Below are positions 22,240 to 34,092 of a DNA stretch of 64,000 bases, piece after piece. Numbering within the stretch: the stretch's first letter is position 1; each line of letters begins with the position of its first letter. Source of the DNA: Bathynomus jamesi (lineage: Eukaryota; Arthropoda; Malacostraca; Isopoda; Cirolanidae); the NCBI GenBank assembly GCA_023014485.1, contig JAJOZX010000921.1, positions 888,501 to 952,500 of the forward strand. The letters are read 5' to 3'. Both the position numbers and the translations under genes were made by a program. Under the pieces are notes generated by a model. It saw nothing but the letters and a program-made list of their open reading frames with translations. It had not been told where the DNA came from and searched no databases.

Positions 22240-22977
22240 TCAGCATGGGGTAGCATAGTACATAACTGAGCGAATATATTGTTTGTATACGAGTGATGAT
22301 GTTTCCTGCTGGTGTCCAAGGTTTGTGCCTGTTAGTACCCTAAGCGTGTTAAGTCTTGACGTACATTTGTTTTTAATGTCCTGAATGTGGTTTGCAAAAG
22401 ATAATGATGTGTTGTATGTGACCCCAAGTATTTTGTTCCTGTGAGTGTGTGGAATGTCGGTGTTGTTTATTGTAAGATGTGGAGTTATCCGGTGTTCTTT
22501 TGTGTTGCTTGTTAGCAAGGTGATTATTGATTTTGTGGGCGCTACTTTGAGTCTATTGTGTGTGAGCCAGTCTTGTATACTGTTTATGTATGTTTGTAGG
22601 TTATTTGTAGCGGTGTCGATGTTGTTGTGGGTGGATGTTAGAGTGATGTCATCTGCATATGATGATAAGGTAAGCTTGTTATCTATGGGTGTTGGAATGT
22701 CATGCACGTATAAGTTGAAGAGTGTTGGTGAGAGAACAGAGCCTTGAGGGACCCCGTTCGGAAAAAGCTTGTTTTTGAATGACTTGCCATTAAATGTGAC
22801 ATGTGAGTATCTTCCTGAGAGATAGTTGCTCAGCCACCTTTTGGTGTTATTGTGCATGTTTGTGTTGAGTATTCTGTTTATGAGCGGGAAGCGTGTGATA
22901 GCATCAAATGCTTTACTAATGTCTATTGTTGCTAATAGTGTACGTTGAGCTGGTCGTCTGGAGTTGATGCCATCCAT
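22240..22977 (-). pseudogene. LINE C reverse transcriptase core
   Basis: An open stretch of 245 codons holds the RT palm: LLATIDISKAFDAITRFPLI (block A), NGVPQGSVLSPTLFNLYVHD (block B), SSYADDITLTSTH (YADD box) and NRLKVAPTKSIITLLTS (thumb). Upstream in the same sense is TQHGFRPHHSTTTLLTNL, continuous with it. Frame changes and stops appear before 23041 and after 22240, where the downstream CCHC-like tail follows. It has all RT catalytic residues but lacks an intact full ORF. Confidence 0.88.
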
Positions 22978-23980
22978 GATGTGCTGCGTGAGGTTAGTGA
23001 GTAATGTCGTGGTTGAGTGGTGAGGTCTGAATCCATGTTGAGTAGGCGATAATGGTATGTGTGGGTTGGTGATTTGTAAGATTAGTCTTTCTGTTACTTT
23101 GGAAGGTGTGCACAGTAAAGTAATGGGTCTATAGGAAGCTGGTTCTGTTGGATTTTGGTTTGGTTTGAGTAGTTTAATAATTTTACCTTGTTTCCATATG
23201 TTAGGAATAATAGTGTTGGTATGAATATGTGCTGATGTTTGTGAGAGCCAGTATTCCCTGTGGGCCCAAGTGTTTAAGGTGTATGTTAGATATGTTGTCT
23301 GGTCCAGTATCCTTCGAATTCTTAATGTTTTTGATGATCTTGGTGGTCCGGTCTGTATTGAAGGGTGTAATGGTCGTGTCGAGTCTGTAGGTTTTCTTCG
23401 ACAGATAGCCGCGTGTGAGGTGTGAATGCCGCTGTTAGAGTGGGTAATGCTGTTTATAGTCTTGTATAGCCTGGATGTATCTGTGGAGTGGTTTAGTGTT
23501 GTGAATTCCCCAAATGTTTGTTTGTTTTTCTTTGAGTTTTTATTTCTGTGTTGAACTGTTGTATCTGCTGTTTTAGGACTTCTGTATGTAGTGTTTGTGT
23601 GTTATGTTTGAGGTTGTTACGTTGCCTTATGAGGTGGGCTATTTCTCTAATGTAATTTGGGTTGTATTTCCTAATGTTGCCCTTGGGTATATATTTGTTT
23701 GCATTATTGATGATCTGATTGAATGTCTTGAATGTTGTTTGATGTTTATGATGGGTGTGCTGTTTAATGTGGTGAATTGTTCCTCAGTCTGTATTTTGAA
23801 CTGTTCCCAATCAGCTTTCTTGTAATTTCTGTAAGTGTGCCTAAGGCTGTTGGGGCAGAGTGTAGAACGTGGTGTAATGATGATGGGCAGGTGGTCTGAT
23901 GACGGTTGTTTTTCTGTTTCCAGTGTGTATGTGTTGCTAGTGAGTGGGAACAGAACGTTATGTCTGGGGAGGAGTTTGAC

Positions 23981-24745
23981 TGCAGGGGCGGCTCGTCGGT
24001 AGGCACTGCGGAACTGCAGCACCCCCATGATCTTATGATCTTTATATTTAAATATTTAAAATAGCCTCTCTGATTGTTTTTTTTCAATGAACTTTGAGTT
24101 TTTAAATCAGATTATATCCTTTTTTCCTTAAACTATTTCAATGCCGAACGAATGAATCACGAAAGTAGCTTCAGCCTTCCCGTGGAACTGCGTACTTAAC
24201 AGTTCCAGATTTTGCTCGAAACGCTTGAAACCTCGGTGGCGGACGTACGAAGAGCGAGTCAGAATCGCGGGTTTAAGAGGATCCAAAGCACTCTGGACAG
24301 AGCAGTGCCGATTTGTTTGTTTGACGTGGCAGTTGTGTTGCTGTATCGTTTGCTAATTCGAAATTTAATTTCCGAATTGCATTTATCGATGATTCGTTAT
24401 CATTTATTTTTTGTCGTGAGATTGAAGTAAATTATATAATAATTGGATTATTTACAATATATAGCTTTCATTTCTTAGGATACTTTTTCGCTCAGAATAA
24501 AAACAGAAGAATGGAATTTGTTTATAAATAACATTTTTGGCAAATTCGAAATTACCCGTTAAGCGTAAGTACCCTATAACTGATTTTATGATACTATTTT
24601 ACTTATTTTTATGACTGAGTAGTGAGTAGTTATCTATTTATCTATTCGACTCTCTCTCTCTCTCATATATATATATATAATCGACACAATTGTTCGCAAT
24701 TTCTGAGGCAGCACCCCCATAACTGAAAGTCACGAGCCGCCATTG
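23981..24745. mobile_element. hAT-type MITE nested in LINE C
   Basis: Starts TGCAGGGGCGGCTCG and ends CGAGCCGCCATTG, with 8-bp flanks AGTTTGAC and AGTTTGAG (one difference). When it is taken out, the LINE C endonuclease frame reads continuously from ARYSNS to VKLLPRHN. Repeated GCAGCACCCCCAT motifs occur near both ends. No transposase frame inside. Confidence 0.82.
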
Positions 24746-25320
24746 AGTTTGAGTATCTTGCTTGATGTGGTATGTGAGTATGTTCTTCTGTGTTGTTAAG
24801 AATGAAGAGGCTGTTTAGTTGTGTGGCTATGTTGGCGCCTCTGGTGTTGTTTTGGTTGTGCAGGTACCAACTAGTGTCTTTAGCGTTGAAGTCTCCTCCT
24901 AAAATGACATTAGTGAGAGAGGCCAGATTGTGCAATAAGGTTATTATCTGATGCTGATTTCCTTGATCACTCTAGTGCATTATTTAAAGACCTAAACCTA
25001 CTAAAGCTCAATGATGTAATCAAACTGGCACAATTTATTTTTATTTAAAAGTGTAAAAACAAAATTATTAATTTACAATGGGTAAATAGATATTTTATAA
25101 CTCATCAAGAAATCTACTCGTATCAGACCAGAAATATATCAAAGTACAGTACGTTATACCTCAATTTAAATTGTCTTCATCCCAAAAACTACTCATTTTC
25201 ATTGGATTGAAACTATGGAATGACTTAAATGCTGATATAAAAAATATTGTGAATGTAAATTTGTTTAAAACGAAGTTGAAATCCCGATTAATAATGACAT
25301 ACTAACAAAAATCTAGGATT

Positions 25321-26513
25321 AATATCAATCACTACTGTTTATTAATTTCTCGTGTGTAATCTAGTATTAAAAATACATTTCTTGGGATTGTTCAGTTCTT
25401 ATCTCTCATGTATAATATTGATTTCTTTGTATGGTATTGGTATAATGCCCTCAATGGTGACCTTACATTTGTCATATCAATGAATAATGATAATTTAAGA
25501 TTAATACGTACTTCAACTATTAATAATACTTATTTACTTATTTATTATTAATTCATAATAATTAGCTGTTTATTTTTAATAAGAACCCAGTAAAGCCTAA
25601 AGCTTAAGGACCAAATTAAATAAAATAAATAGTCCAGCTTCACAATTATTCATATCACTGTAAATTATAAAACCAATGTATTTATTTTATTATTAATAAA
25701 GGTTATTAAAAAATACATCGCCAAAAGGAAATCCTCTGAGAGGAAAATTTAATTTAACTACTACTTCCTTGAAAGGCGGAGCTTTGGAGTAACGAAACTG
25801 AGATTAGCAAATAGGAGCTCGGTAATTTATGTATGAATGACGTCATGTAATGAAAGTGTTTTGACAGGTCATTCAAATATTGAAAGGGAGGAATTTCTTT
25901 AACCTTAAGGTGTAAGTAACATAAAGATAAGAGTCAGTTTTCTAACGATGAAGTGTGGTTAAGTCGATTTTGAAAGTTGTGGCACCGATTGATTCTATAA
26001 GCCGACTTTAATGTGTTTATGTGTTTATGTGTTTCGAATAAGTTGAATCTCATTGTTTCACTGTTTCATACTTTGTTTCAAGCGTTTAAGTTATGGTTCA
26101 GACCTCATTCTGTAAATAAGGTGGTAGTCGGCAAGAAAAGAACTTTGTTGAAAATAATACCCAAAAGTGTCCGGCAATTTTTAAAGTTTAATTCTGTTCA
26201 CACGTCCAAATTCTAAATTTGAGTTTGTTGCGTTTATTGTTGTCATCTCCGGGAAATGGTTTTAAAATGTTTGTATTGAGCAACTTTTGGTATATTTCTT
26301 TCCCGAAGAAATCTGCAGAGTTCGCTAAAGACTTTTGTAAAGTTTAAGAAAATTCTTTCCACAAATTCTTTTTCGAAAAATCTGTGGAACTTGCGCAGAA
26401 CTTTTAAGACTAAATTTTCCATTTTTTAAATTTTTTTTGTTAAGTAAACTCTTATTATAAGAAATTTGAAGTAAGCTAAGTGCTATTGCTTAAGTCCCTC
26501 TATAAAAAACCCC
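25321..26513. other. LINE A 3' flank and non-coding DNA
   Basis: AT-rich sequence with AATAAA-type signals to about 25710, then ordinary non-coding DNA. No supported gene. Confidence 0.45.
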
Positions 26514-26716
26514 GGAGCTATTAAAGAATAGGGACCCCAGCCTTCTTTAGTTAGCTCTATAAGGCTAACTAACGAAAATATCATGACCTAACCTAACCAA
26601 TCGTCAAAGGCGTACAGTTAACCTAACGATTGGTTAGATTAGGTTGTGATATTTTCGTTAGTTAGCCTTATAAGCCTAACTAAAGAAGGCTGGGGTCCTT
26701 ATTCTTCAATAGCTCC
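26514..26716. mobile_element. Foldback MITE F1, copy 1 (91-bp arms)
   Basis: Arms of about 91 bp (26514-26604 and 26626-26716) pair almost fully around a 21-nt loop. The arms contain ACCCCAGCCTTCTTTAGTTA at the outer side and GACCTAACCTAACC near the loop. Copy 2 is at 44057-44254. No open frame. Confidence 0.88.
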
Positions 26717-27095
26717 AAAACCCCTTTGTATAAACCCTTTGAGACTTAATCCAAATAATTTAAAATATTTTTTTAATTAAAATTTTATTTTCAAAAATTT
26801 TTTTTACGTGTACACTGTACATCTGTAAACTTATTTTGAATTAATGTTCCATTGTGAGTGAAATGTTTTCAATTTTGTGAAATAAACTATACGAGGGACA
26901 GTTGTTTCTATGCTACTTTGCAATAGGCACCTCTTGTAAGCTGAGGATAAAGTAACATTGGAAGTTCAAAATTAAAAGTGGGCTTCAAATAACATGAGAA
27001 AATTGTGCGTATAAAATTGAAAATGTCATCCAAGTGATAACCAGACAGAGCCATCGTGAACAAACGAACTCGCGCGCGCAATAGCCAATAAGTGC

Positions 27096-27152
<57 letters not shown>
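27096..27152. repeat. (TA)n microsatellite
   Basis: Perfect TA run next to the 3' side of the interrupted SINE. A second perfect run is at 27417-27468, inside the outer hAT element. Confidence 0.95.
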
Positions 27153-27154
<2 letters not shown>

Positions 27155-27410
27155 CCCTTGGTTTTGCTTCCGCCCGAAGTTTTCATTATGACGAAGGTCA
27201 AGTTTGTTACTCCACCTTAGACCTACAACTTAACGAAGAATGCGAACCACGACTCATCATGGTTGGTCAGAAATTACACAGTTCTCATTTGGACTCTATA
27301 TCACAACCTCCCAATCAGGGCTCCCAGAGCTGCCAGCAAGGATTACCTTAGAATCTACATTAAAATCAGCAAAATTACCTTACATCTGAAAGTGAAATTT
27401 CCTTAAAAAT

Positions 27411-27473
<63 letters not shown>

Positions 27474-27773
27474 GACATTATCATGGTACCAAGATATTCG
27501 GATTATAAAACACCCTGTAGTATATTGAAAAAAAAGTTTATTTCCAAACGTACACATCTTAAAGTTGAAAAGCAATATTATACTGTATTGAAAAATAAAA
27601 GTTTATTTTAAAAAAGATATGCGTTTTTATTATATAAAAATGAATAAACTCAAAACTTCAATAGAACTTAAGGAAATTAATAAAAACTTGCTCCAAATAA
27701 GTTGAAAAGTTAGATCCGAAATGAAAAATCTACTCAAATTGCTTTAACATAATTTCCTTACATACTTCATCAG

Positions 27774-29135
27774 CAGGGGCGCATTTACAGTGTGCGGGGC
27801 TTTGGGCAAACTATTTCTCGGGATGTATTATTTTAGTGTGTTAATGAATGACAATATTTTGTTTGTAATGCACATAACAGATATATTTTTTGAACACACA
27901 CAAAACACACATGCGGAAGCCATTCGGCTTATTAATGTGATATTAAAGACTATAACTTAACTTTGTACACATACAGTGTATACAGCTACACTAGTAGGCT
28001 ACACAGTTGTAATGCACTTAATAAACAGCTAAACTGTACAGCTTACTGTACTGTAGATAGAGTGTAGATTTGCCGAGTGTAGATTTCCTGGCTTTTTGTT
28101 TGGAAAACTGCGTGATTGTGTCCTCGAAACTCACCAACTGCAAAACCTCATATTCTATACTCAACAGCGCCAGGGACGAAAGGCGCTCCTGGCCCATTGT
28201 GGAGCGAAGGTAATTTTTGATCAGTTTGAGTTTCGAGAATGAACGTTCACCAGAACAGTTCGTGACAAACACACACAGGTATATTCTCATTGATATTTCC
28301 ATGTTTAGGAATGTTCCTTTCAGTTCGTTTGTGTTCGTATGCCGATAAAATCTGTTGCACATGTCTTCACGTTCCGTCTGGGATTCTGTTTCACTTTCGG
28401 CAAGTTTCATTAGGGCAGCGAACTGCACAACTTCTGTTACCAGCTCTTTCTCCAGATCAGCCGGATAGCATTCTATTAGAAGTTCAACTGACCGTCGAAG
28501 ACTGTCGATGTCCAGGACTAGAAGGAAATACAAAAATCCAAATCTTTTCTGCAGGACGGCGTACGCTTCTAGACGAGTGTTCAGAGTGGTACACAGTTTA
28601 TCAATTATTTATCGGTAGAAATGCAGTGGTCCAAAATGAATCTCTTGGTGTCAGGTTCGTATCTTCGGCAGTTCCGATTTCGTCATGAAGGCGCTTTCTC
28701 TTCTTTGTGCGTTGAGTCGATTCCTTGTATACTCGATGACCACACTTTCCGATGCCCTGGTCCTCGAATTCCTCAAATCTTGATCTGAGATCTTCAACAA
28801 ATTGCAGTAGTGATTTCAGCAAGAGGGTGGCTGAGTCTAACGACATTCCTTGTTTTTGCAGAGATGCATTCGTTTTTTGAAATCGTTCGAGAATAGTGTT
28901 CCATAAAACCAATAACATGGCTGTTTCGAGTTGTTGAAGCTGTTTAGACAATCCCCTGGCTTCCGCAGTTTGGCTGGTATCTGCTGCTAGCTCATCCAGT
29001 ACCACGATATTCTCGGCGTAGCCTTCGGTTAAAGATTGGACGGCGTTTAATTTTTTTCAATTGAAATTTGCGGGGCCCATCGGGCGCGGGGCCTTGGACA
29101 TTTTCCCGGTGCGCCACCCCCTAAATGCGGCCCTG
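27774..29135 (-). mobile_element. Inner hAT element (ZMYM1-like transposase family)
   Basis: Inserted in the outer hAT element with a perfect 8-bp duplication TTCATCAG (27766-27773 and 29136-29143). Ends are CAGGGGCGCATTTA and TAAATGCGGCCCTG. It contains the C-terminal half of a transposase on the minus strand (28018-29060). At 1362 bp it is too short for a complete hAT transposase, so it is a deletion derivative that still holds coding sequence. Confidence 0.9.
28018..29060 (-). pseudogene. hAT transposase C-terminal half
   Basis: Two open stretches in different frames. Upstream (29005-28601) reads VLDELAADTSQTAEARGLSK, QQLETAMLLVLWNTILERF and TQRTKKRKRLHDE, the region before the insertion domain in zinc-finger MYM-type-1-like hAT proteins. 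Downstream (28533-28018) reads DIDSLRRSVELLIECYPADL and the dimerisation block FVTNCSGERSFSKLKLIKN, YLRSTMGQERLSSLALLSIE. The ERSFSKLK..K..LRS..G..RL pattern is diagnostic for hATC. The N-terminal zinc finger and the first catalytic aspartate region are absent. A frame change lies near 28560. Confidence 0.85.
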
Positions 29136-29884
29136 TTCATCAGTTGCGCTACTATTTACATTCCGCTTTACCTTACGCTTCTTGATTTTCGACGTTTCCT
29201 GACGCTCATCATCTGTATTGTAATCACTTTCTTCGTCACTCTCATTTCTTTTAGATGCCATTTATCATTTATTATAAACTTACTTTTATTGTAAAGTTAT
29301 CTACAAGACTGCATTGAATGTAATCACTGTAATGTTAAATGAATCACAGTTGTCACCATAGGCCTAACGAAAGCAATGAAAAAGTTAGGTCCAGCTTTGT
29401 TTACATCTTTAATACCCAACTGTAACGCAAGAGGGCGCAATTGTAGGTAGAAAAAATAATGGTTTTTCAGTATGTAATCATTTAAATTTTCTCTAATTGA
29501 TTTATTTCTTATATTTTATATTATTTTTCACTATTTTATTTTATATTTTTTCAACAGATTATGAGAAACTGCTTTCGAGCTGAATTACCTTAGATTTACC
29601 TTAAAAATTCCTGTACCTTAAAATGTACCCAAATTACCCTAAACTAAGGTAAATTACCTTAAAAGTGGGAGCCCTGCTCCCAATCAACAGCCCAGCGTTT
29701 TAATCACTAGGCTACTCAGGGTACCCATTTATCTAACAACCAATCTTTATTGTATGGAAGGATGAACAGCTGGGTTTGCCGCGCGCCGACTGCCGTCACC
29801 GAGAATCGAACCCGGGGCCGGTGGATTCGTAGTCAGCGAAGCTAACCAATATATATCTATCATCTATTTATAAACTTTATTTTT

Positions 29885-30466
29885 ACAACAGATCTTCGAT
29901 ATATGCTTTTACCATGATCAGTTTTTTAATATGATACACTCATGAAAAAGCCTCAGGGGACTATTCTGAGTTCAATCCCAGTTCTTTAATATATATAATA
30001 AATAAATGAAATATTAGTTTTGAGGAACTTTTAAATCTACTTTTTAAAAAACGAAAACAAACTTTTTAAATTACAATAAAATGATCCAAAATACTTCACG
30101 TAAATTAAAATAAAGAAGATATTTATTTATTATGTATCTTCGTTCGCTTTAAAATATTTAAATTGTGGAAAGAGGTCAACAACCATTCACATCTGATTTA
30201 CGAGTGACCGTAAATTGGATGGTCTCTTGCAGAGTGACGTCACTGGACTTCGTTCTGCGGAGGATTTTGAAGTATTGTACTTTCCTTTTATGGAAGGATC
30301 CGTTTCGTGAGCATTATTCTACGCATTAGGATACGGAGAATTTGTGAGCAAAACATTCGACCGACAACTACGCCCTCTACGTTCGTTAATTCGATCTTGA
30401 AAATGGCGAGGTGCTCTGAAATGCATTCATCACAAGTGTATTTATAGATCTGAGACGAGCGCAGGT
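29885..30466. other. Non-coding, nothing recognised
   Basis: AT-rich sequence with no motif-bearing frame. Confidence 0.45.
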
Positions 30467-30550
30467 AGGCCGGCCGCACATAGGATCGCCTTGCGACTCA
30501 CGACTCGGGTCGTGACGACGCAAGTCGTGTGTGATTTTATACTGACAGAA
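30467..30550. mobile_element. Partial copy of the 3394-3527 MITE
   Basis: GGCCGGCCGCACATAGGATC, then TTGCGACTCACGACTCG and GTCGTGTGTGATT, follow the same order as 3395-3458. The right TIR is missing. Confidence 0.7.
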
Positions 30551-30902
30551 TGTAAAAGAAAGACCCGAGAACATAATTAGTGGTAAAAATAAACTTTCTT
30601 CGTAGCCATTACGGTACCAGATCCGTTGTTGAGTAAGTATTTGGCTGGGGGGGGGGGGGCTGGAAACTTATTAAAGTATTTGCGGTAGAGTTTTAATAAA
30701 TTTTCATTGAAAATTATTGCCTTGAAGATATTCTCTTTCAGAAATTCTAATTTATTGTGAAAAAACTTACAAATGGAATTGATATTCTACTTTCGGTTCA
30801 AGAAATTACGCTACGTGTAAAGAATACGCTAAGTGTAAAAGATTCAAGTTTCCTTTCTAAGTCTTTTTTGTGCATGTAAACAGATGTAGCAAAACGGTTA
30901 TT

Positions 30903-30906
<4 letters not shown>

Positions 30907-30951
<45 letters not shown>
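30907..30951. repeat. (TA)n microsatellite
   Basis: Perfect TA run that joins the partial MITE copy to its right. Confidence 0.95.
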
Positions 30952-30955
<4 letters not shown>

Positions 30956-31106
30956 TGTTCATTAATAATTAATACTTTACATGAAATGTGCATGACTGGC
31001 CTTATAAGCTACTTTATAAGCTAATTTAATTGTAAATTGCATAATTTATTAGAGGTAATGTCCGCAGTCAGAAGTGCTGATGCGGATGTGGATGTTAAAA
31101 ATGATG

Positions 31107-31109
<3 letters not shown>
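30952..31109. mobile_element. 3' half of the AGTGGTGGACC MITE family
   Basis: Matches 55060-55220 closely (TTTGTTTGTTCATTAATAAT, ATGAAATGTGCATGACTGG, TTATAAGCTACTTTATAAGC, CCGCAGTCAGAAGTGCTGAT). It is cut at both ends by (TA)n tracts. Confidence 0.8.
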
Positions 31110-31140
<31 letters not shown>

Positions 31141-31144
<4 letters not shown>

Positions 31145-34092
31145 AAACACAGACCGTGCATGGCACAAGGAACTCTTCTGGGAAAATTAAATCCACTATA
31201 GTCCGAATAAGTAATGGTAAATGACAAATACCATAGTTTTTTTCCTTTTTCATGATTTTAGCCCGACGTGGGCAACGGGTCTCTCGCAAAGAGATCCCAT
31301 AAATATAGCTTCCCTCACCAGCTATCTGCAAAGCAGACAGGATCCAGCTTTGGGACGTGGATCTAGGGTTTAAAGCAAGCCTAGATCCCTACACTCAGAA
31401 CCTCTATATAAGTAAAAGACTCGTTGCATTCACGTCGTGTTGAATAAATCAAAGAAAAAGGGGGTAACTATTGTATTTTTAGCCAAAAAAACCAAAACTT
31501 AAACCTCAACCGGGACATTGAGCGTCCACTTTTCAAGGCACGAAACACGTCCGTTTAGTATACACAAACTCAGAATGGTTCCCTGAGAACATTATATGTT
31601 AAACACAGACCGTGCATGGCACAAGGAACTCTTCTGGGAAAATTAAATCCACTATAGTCCGAATAAGTAATGGTAAATGACAAATACCATAGTTTTTTTC
31701 CTTTTTCATGATTTTAGCCCGACGTGGGCAACGGGTCTCTCGCAAAGAGATCCCATAAATATAGCTTCCCTCACCAGCTATCTGCAAAGCAGACAGGATC
31801 CAGCTTTGGGACGTGGATCTAGGGTTTAAAGCAAGCCTAGATCCCTACACTCAGAACCTCTATATAAGTAAAAGACTCGTTGCATTCACGTCGTGTTGAA
31901 TAAATCAAAGAAAAGGGGGTAACTATTGTATTTTTAGCCAAAAAAACCAAAACTTAAACCTCAACCGGGACATTGAGCGTCCACTTTTCAAGGCACGAAA
32001 CACGTCCGTTTAGTATACACAAACTCAGAATGGTTCCCTGAGAACATTATATGTTAAACACAGACCGTGCATGGCACAAGGAACTCTTCTGGGAAAATTA
32101 AATCCACTATAGTCCGAATAAGTAATGGTAAATGACAAATACCATAGTTTTTTTTCCTTTTTCATGATTTTAGCCCGACGTGGGCAACGGGTCTCTCGCA
32201 AAGAGATCCCATAAATATAGCTTCCCTCACCAGCTATCTGCAAAGCAGACAGGATCCAGCTTTGGGACGTGGATCTAGGGTTTAAAGCAAGCCTAGATCC
32301 CTACACTCAGAACCTCTATATAAGTAAAAGACTCGTTGCATTCACGTCGTGTTGAATAAATCAAAGAAAAAGGGGGTAACTATTGTATTTTTAGCCAAAA
32401 AAACCAAAACTTAAACCTCAACCGGGACATTGAGCGTCCACTTTTCAAGGCACGAAACACGTCCGTTTAGTATACACAAACTCAGAATGGTTCCCTGAGA
32501 ACATTATATGTTAAACACAGACCGTGCATGGCACAAGGAACTCTTCTGGGAAAATTAAATCCACTATAGTCCGAATAAGTAATGGTAAATGACAAATACC
32601 ATAGTTTTTTTCCTTTTTCATGATTTTAGCCCGACGTGGGCAACGGGTCTCTCGCAAAGAGATCCCATAAATATAGCTTCCCTCACCAGCTATCTGCAAA
32701 GCAGACAGGATCCAGCTTTGGGACGTGGATCTAGGTTTAAAGCAAGCCTAGATCCCTACACTCAGAACCTCTATATAAGTAAAAGACTCGTTGCATTCAC
32801 GTCGTGTTGAATAAATCAAAGAAAAAGGGGGTAACTATTGTATTTTTAGCCAAAAAAAAACCAAAACTTAAACCTCACCGGGACATTGAGCGTCCACTTT
32901 TCAAGGCACGAAACACGTCCGTTTAGTATACACAAACTCAGAATGGTTCCCTGAGAACATTATATGTTAAACACAGACCGTGCATGGCACAAGGAACTCT
33001 TCTGGGAAAATTAAATCCACTATAGTCCGAATAAGTAATGGTAAATGACAAATACCATAGTTTTTTTCCTTTTTCATGATTTTAGCCCGACGTGGGCAAC
33101 GGGTCTCTCGCAAAGAGATCCCATAAATATAGCTTCCCTCACCAGCTATCTGCAAAGCAGACAGGATCCAGCTTTGGGACGTGGATCTAGGGTTTAAAGC
33201 AAGCCTAGATCCCTACACTCAGAACCTCTATATAAGTAAAAGACTCGTTGCATTCACGTCGTGTTGAATAAATCAAAGAAAAAGGGGGTAACTATTGTAT
33301 TTTTAGCCAAAAAAAACCAAAACTTAAACCTCAACCGGGACATTGAGCGTCCACTTTTCAAGGCACGAAACACGTCCGTTTAGTATACACAAACTCAGAA
33401 TGGTTCCCTGAGAACATTATATGTTAAACACAGACCGTGCATGGCACAAGGATCTCTTTGCGAGAGACCCGTTGCCCACGTCGGGCTAAAATCATGAAAA
33501 AGGAAAAAAACTATGGTATTTGTCATTTACCATTACTTATTCGGACTATAGTGGATTTAATTTTCCCAGAAGAGTTCCTTGTGCCATGCACGGTCTGTGT
33601 TTAACATATAATGTTCTCAGGGAACCATTCTGAGTTTGTGTATACTAAACGGACGTGTTTCGTGCCTTGAAAAGTGGACGCTCAATGTCCCGGTTGAGGT
33701 TTAAGTTTTGGTTTTTTTGGCTAAAAATACAATAGTTACCCCCTTTTTCTTTGATTTATTCAACACGACGTGAATGCAACGAGTCTTTTACTTATATAGA
33801 GGTTCTGAGTGTAGGGATCTAGGCTTGCTTTAAACCCTAGATCCACGTCCCAAAGCTGGATCCTGTCTGCTTTGCAGATAGCTGGTGAGGGAAGCTATAT
33901 TTATGGGATCTCTTTGCGAGAGACCCGTTGCCCACGTCGGGCTAAAATCATGAAAAAGGAAAAAAACTATGGTATTTGTCATTTACCATTACTTATTCGG
34001 ACTATAGTGGATTTAATTTTCCCAGAAGAGTTCCTTGTGCCATGCACGGTCTGTGTTTAACATATAATGTTCTCAGGGAACCATTCTGAGTT

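Larger units (their letters stand above)
21534..24931 (-). mobile_element. LINE C inserted in LINE A, with target duplication
   Basis: LINE A is interrupted between two copies of GCAATAAGGTT (21523-21533 and 24932-24942), an 11-bp target-site duplication. Its 3' end on the minus strand is a (CAA)n tail. The minus strand carries endonuclease motifs at the 5' side (NVILGGDFNAKDTSWYLHNQ, then PSSDHLPIII), a decayed RT and a C-terminal CCHC-like region (TRFRCGHHPNL, CHLCQDTPQTIEH) of the kind found in I/R1/jockey-group LINEs. The 5' end is truncated within the endonuclease. A 765-bp hAT MITE is nested at 23981-24745. Confidence 0.9.
16990..25320 (+). pseudogene. LINE A, non-LTR retrotransposon split into three pieces
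   Basis: Three plus-strand segments read as one reverse-transcriptase frame. Piece 1 (16990-17862) has a pre-RT region, [26 protein letters not shown] (RT block A) and [20 protein letters not shown] (block B), and stops in FIMFVD, where the FADD box should be. Piece 2 (21136-21533) resumes with KWLTTNELFLNTSKTNF, KFLGVMLDKNLQWSGHV and VIQKRAIRLL. Piece 3 (24943-25320) carries the C-terminus (HSSALFKDLNLLKLNDVIKL). About 50 residues are missing at the first break. Stops and frameshifts occur in every piece. Jockey/RTE-like order of blocks; the clade is not certain. It is the oldest layer of this nest because LINE B and LINE C interrupt it. Confidence 0.85.
27316..29676. mobile_element. Outer hAT element with small N-terminal-like frame
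   Basis: TIRs CAGGGCTCCCA/TGGGAGCCCTG are flanked by the perfect 8-bp repeat CTCCCAAT (27308-27315 and 29677-29684). Subterminal AAGGTAATTT-type repeats occur many times at both ends, as is common in hAT elements. Without the inner element it is about 1 kb long. It carries a 55-codon minus-strand frame starting at 29261 (MASKRNESDEESDYNTDDER, then a basic KIKKRKVKR) that runs through the inner insertion site to a stop near 27730. This may be the N-terminus of a lost transposase. Confidence 0.88.
27153..29858 (-). mobile_element. tRNA-derived SINE, interrupted by nested hAT elements
   Basis: Removing 27316-29676 plus one target duplication leaves about 340 bp on the minus strand that line up along their length with 46190-46530. 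The head has a tRNA-like part (TGGTTAGC A-box-like, GGGTTCGATTC B box), then a second tRNA-like unit (GTAGCCTAGTGATTAAAACGC) and a tail containing CTGACCAACCATGATGAGTC. The two Pol III-type units suggest a dimeric SINE. Confidence 0.8.

Noticed and set aside
22445..22747. 100-codon plus-strand frame in LINE C
   Set aside because: Antisense shadow of the LINE C reverse transcriptase, which explains the sequence fully.
31143..33155. The same 62-codon frame in each satellite unit
   Set aside because: It is repeated because the units are nearly identical. One unit has a frameshift in it, and the codon pattern shows no sign of selection.
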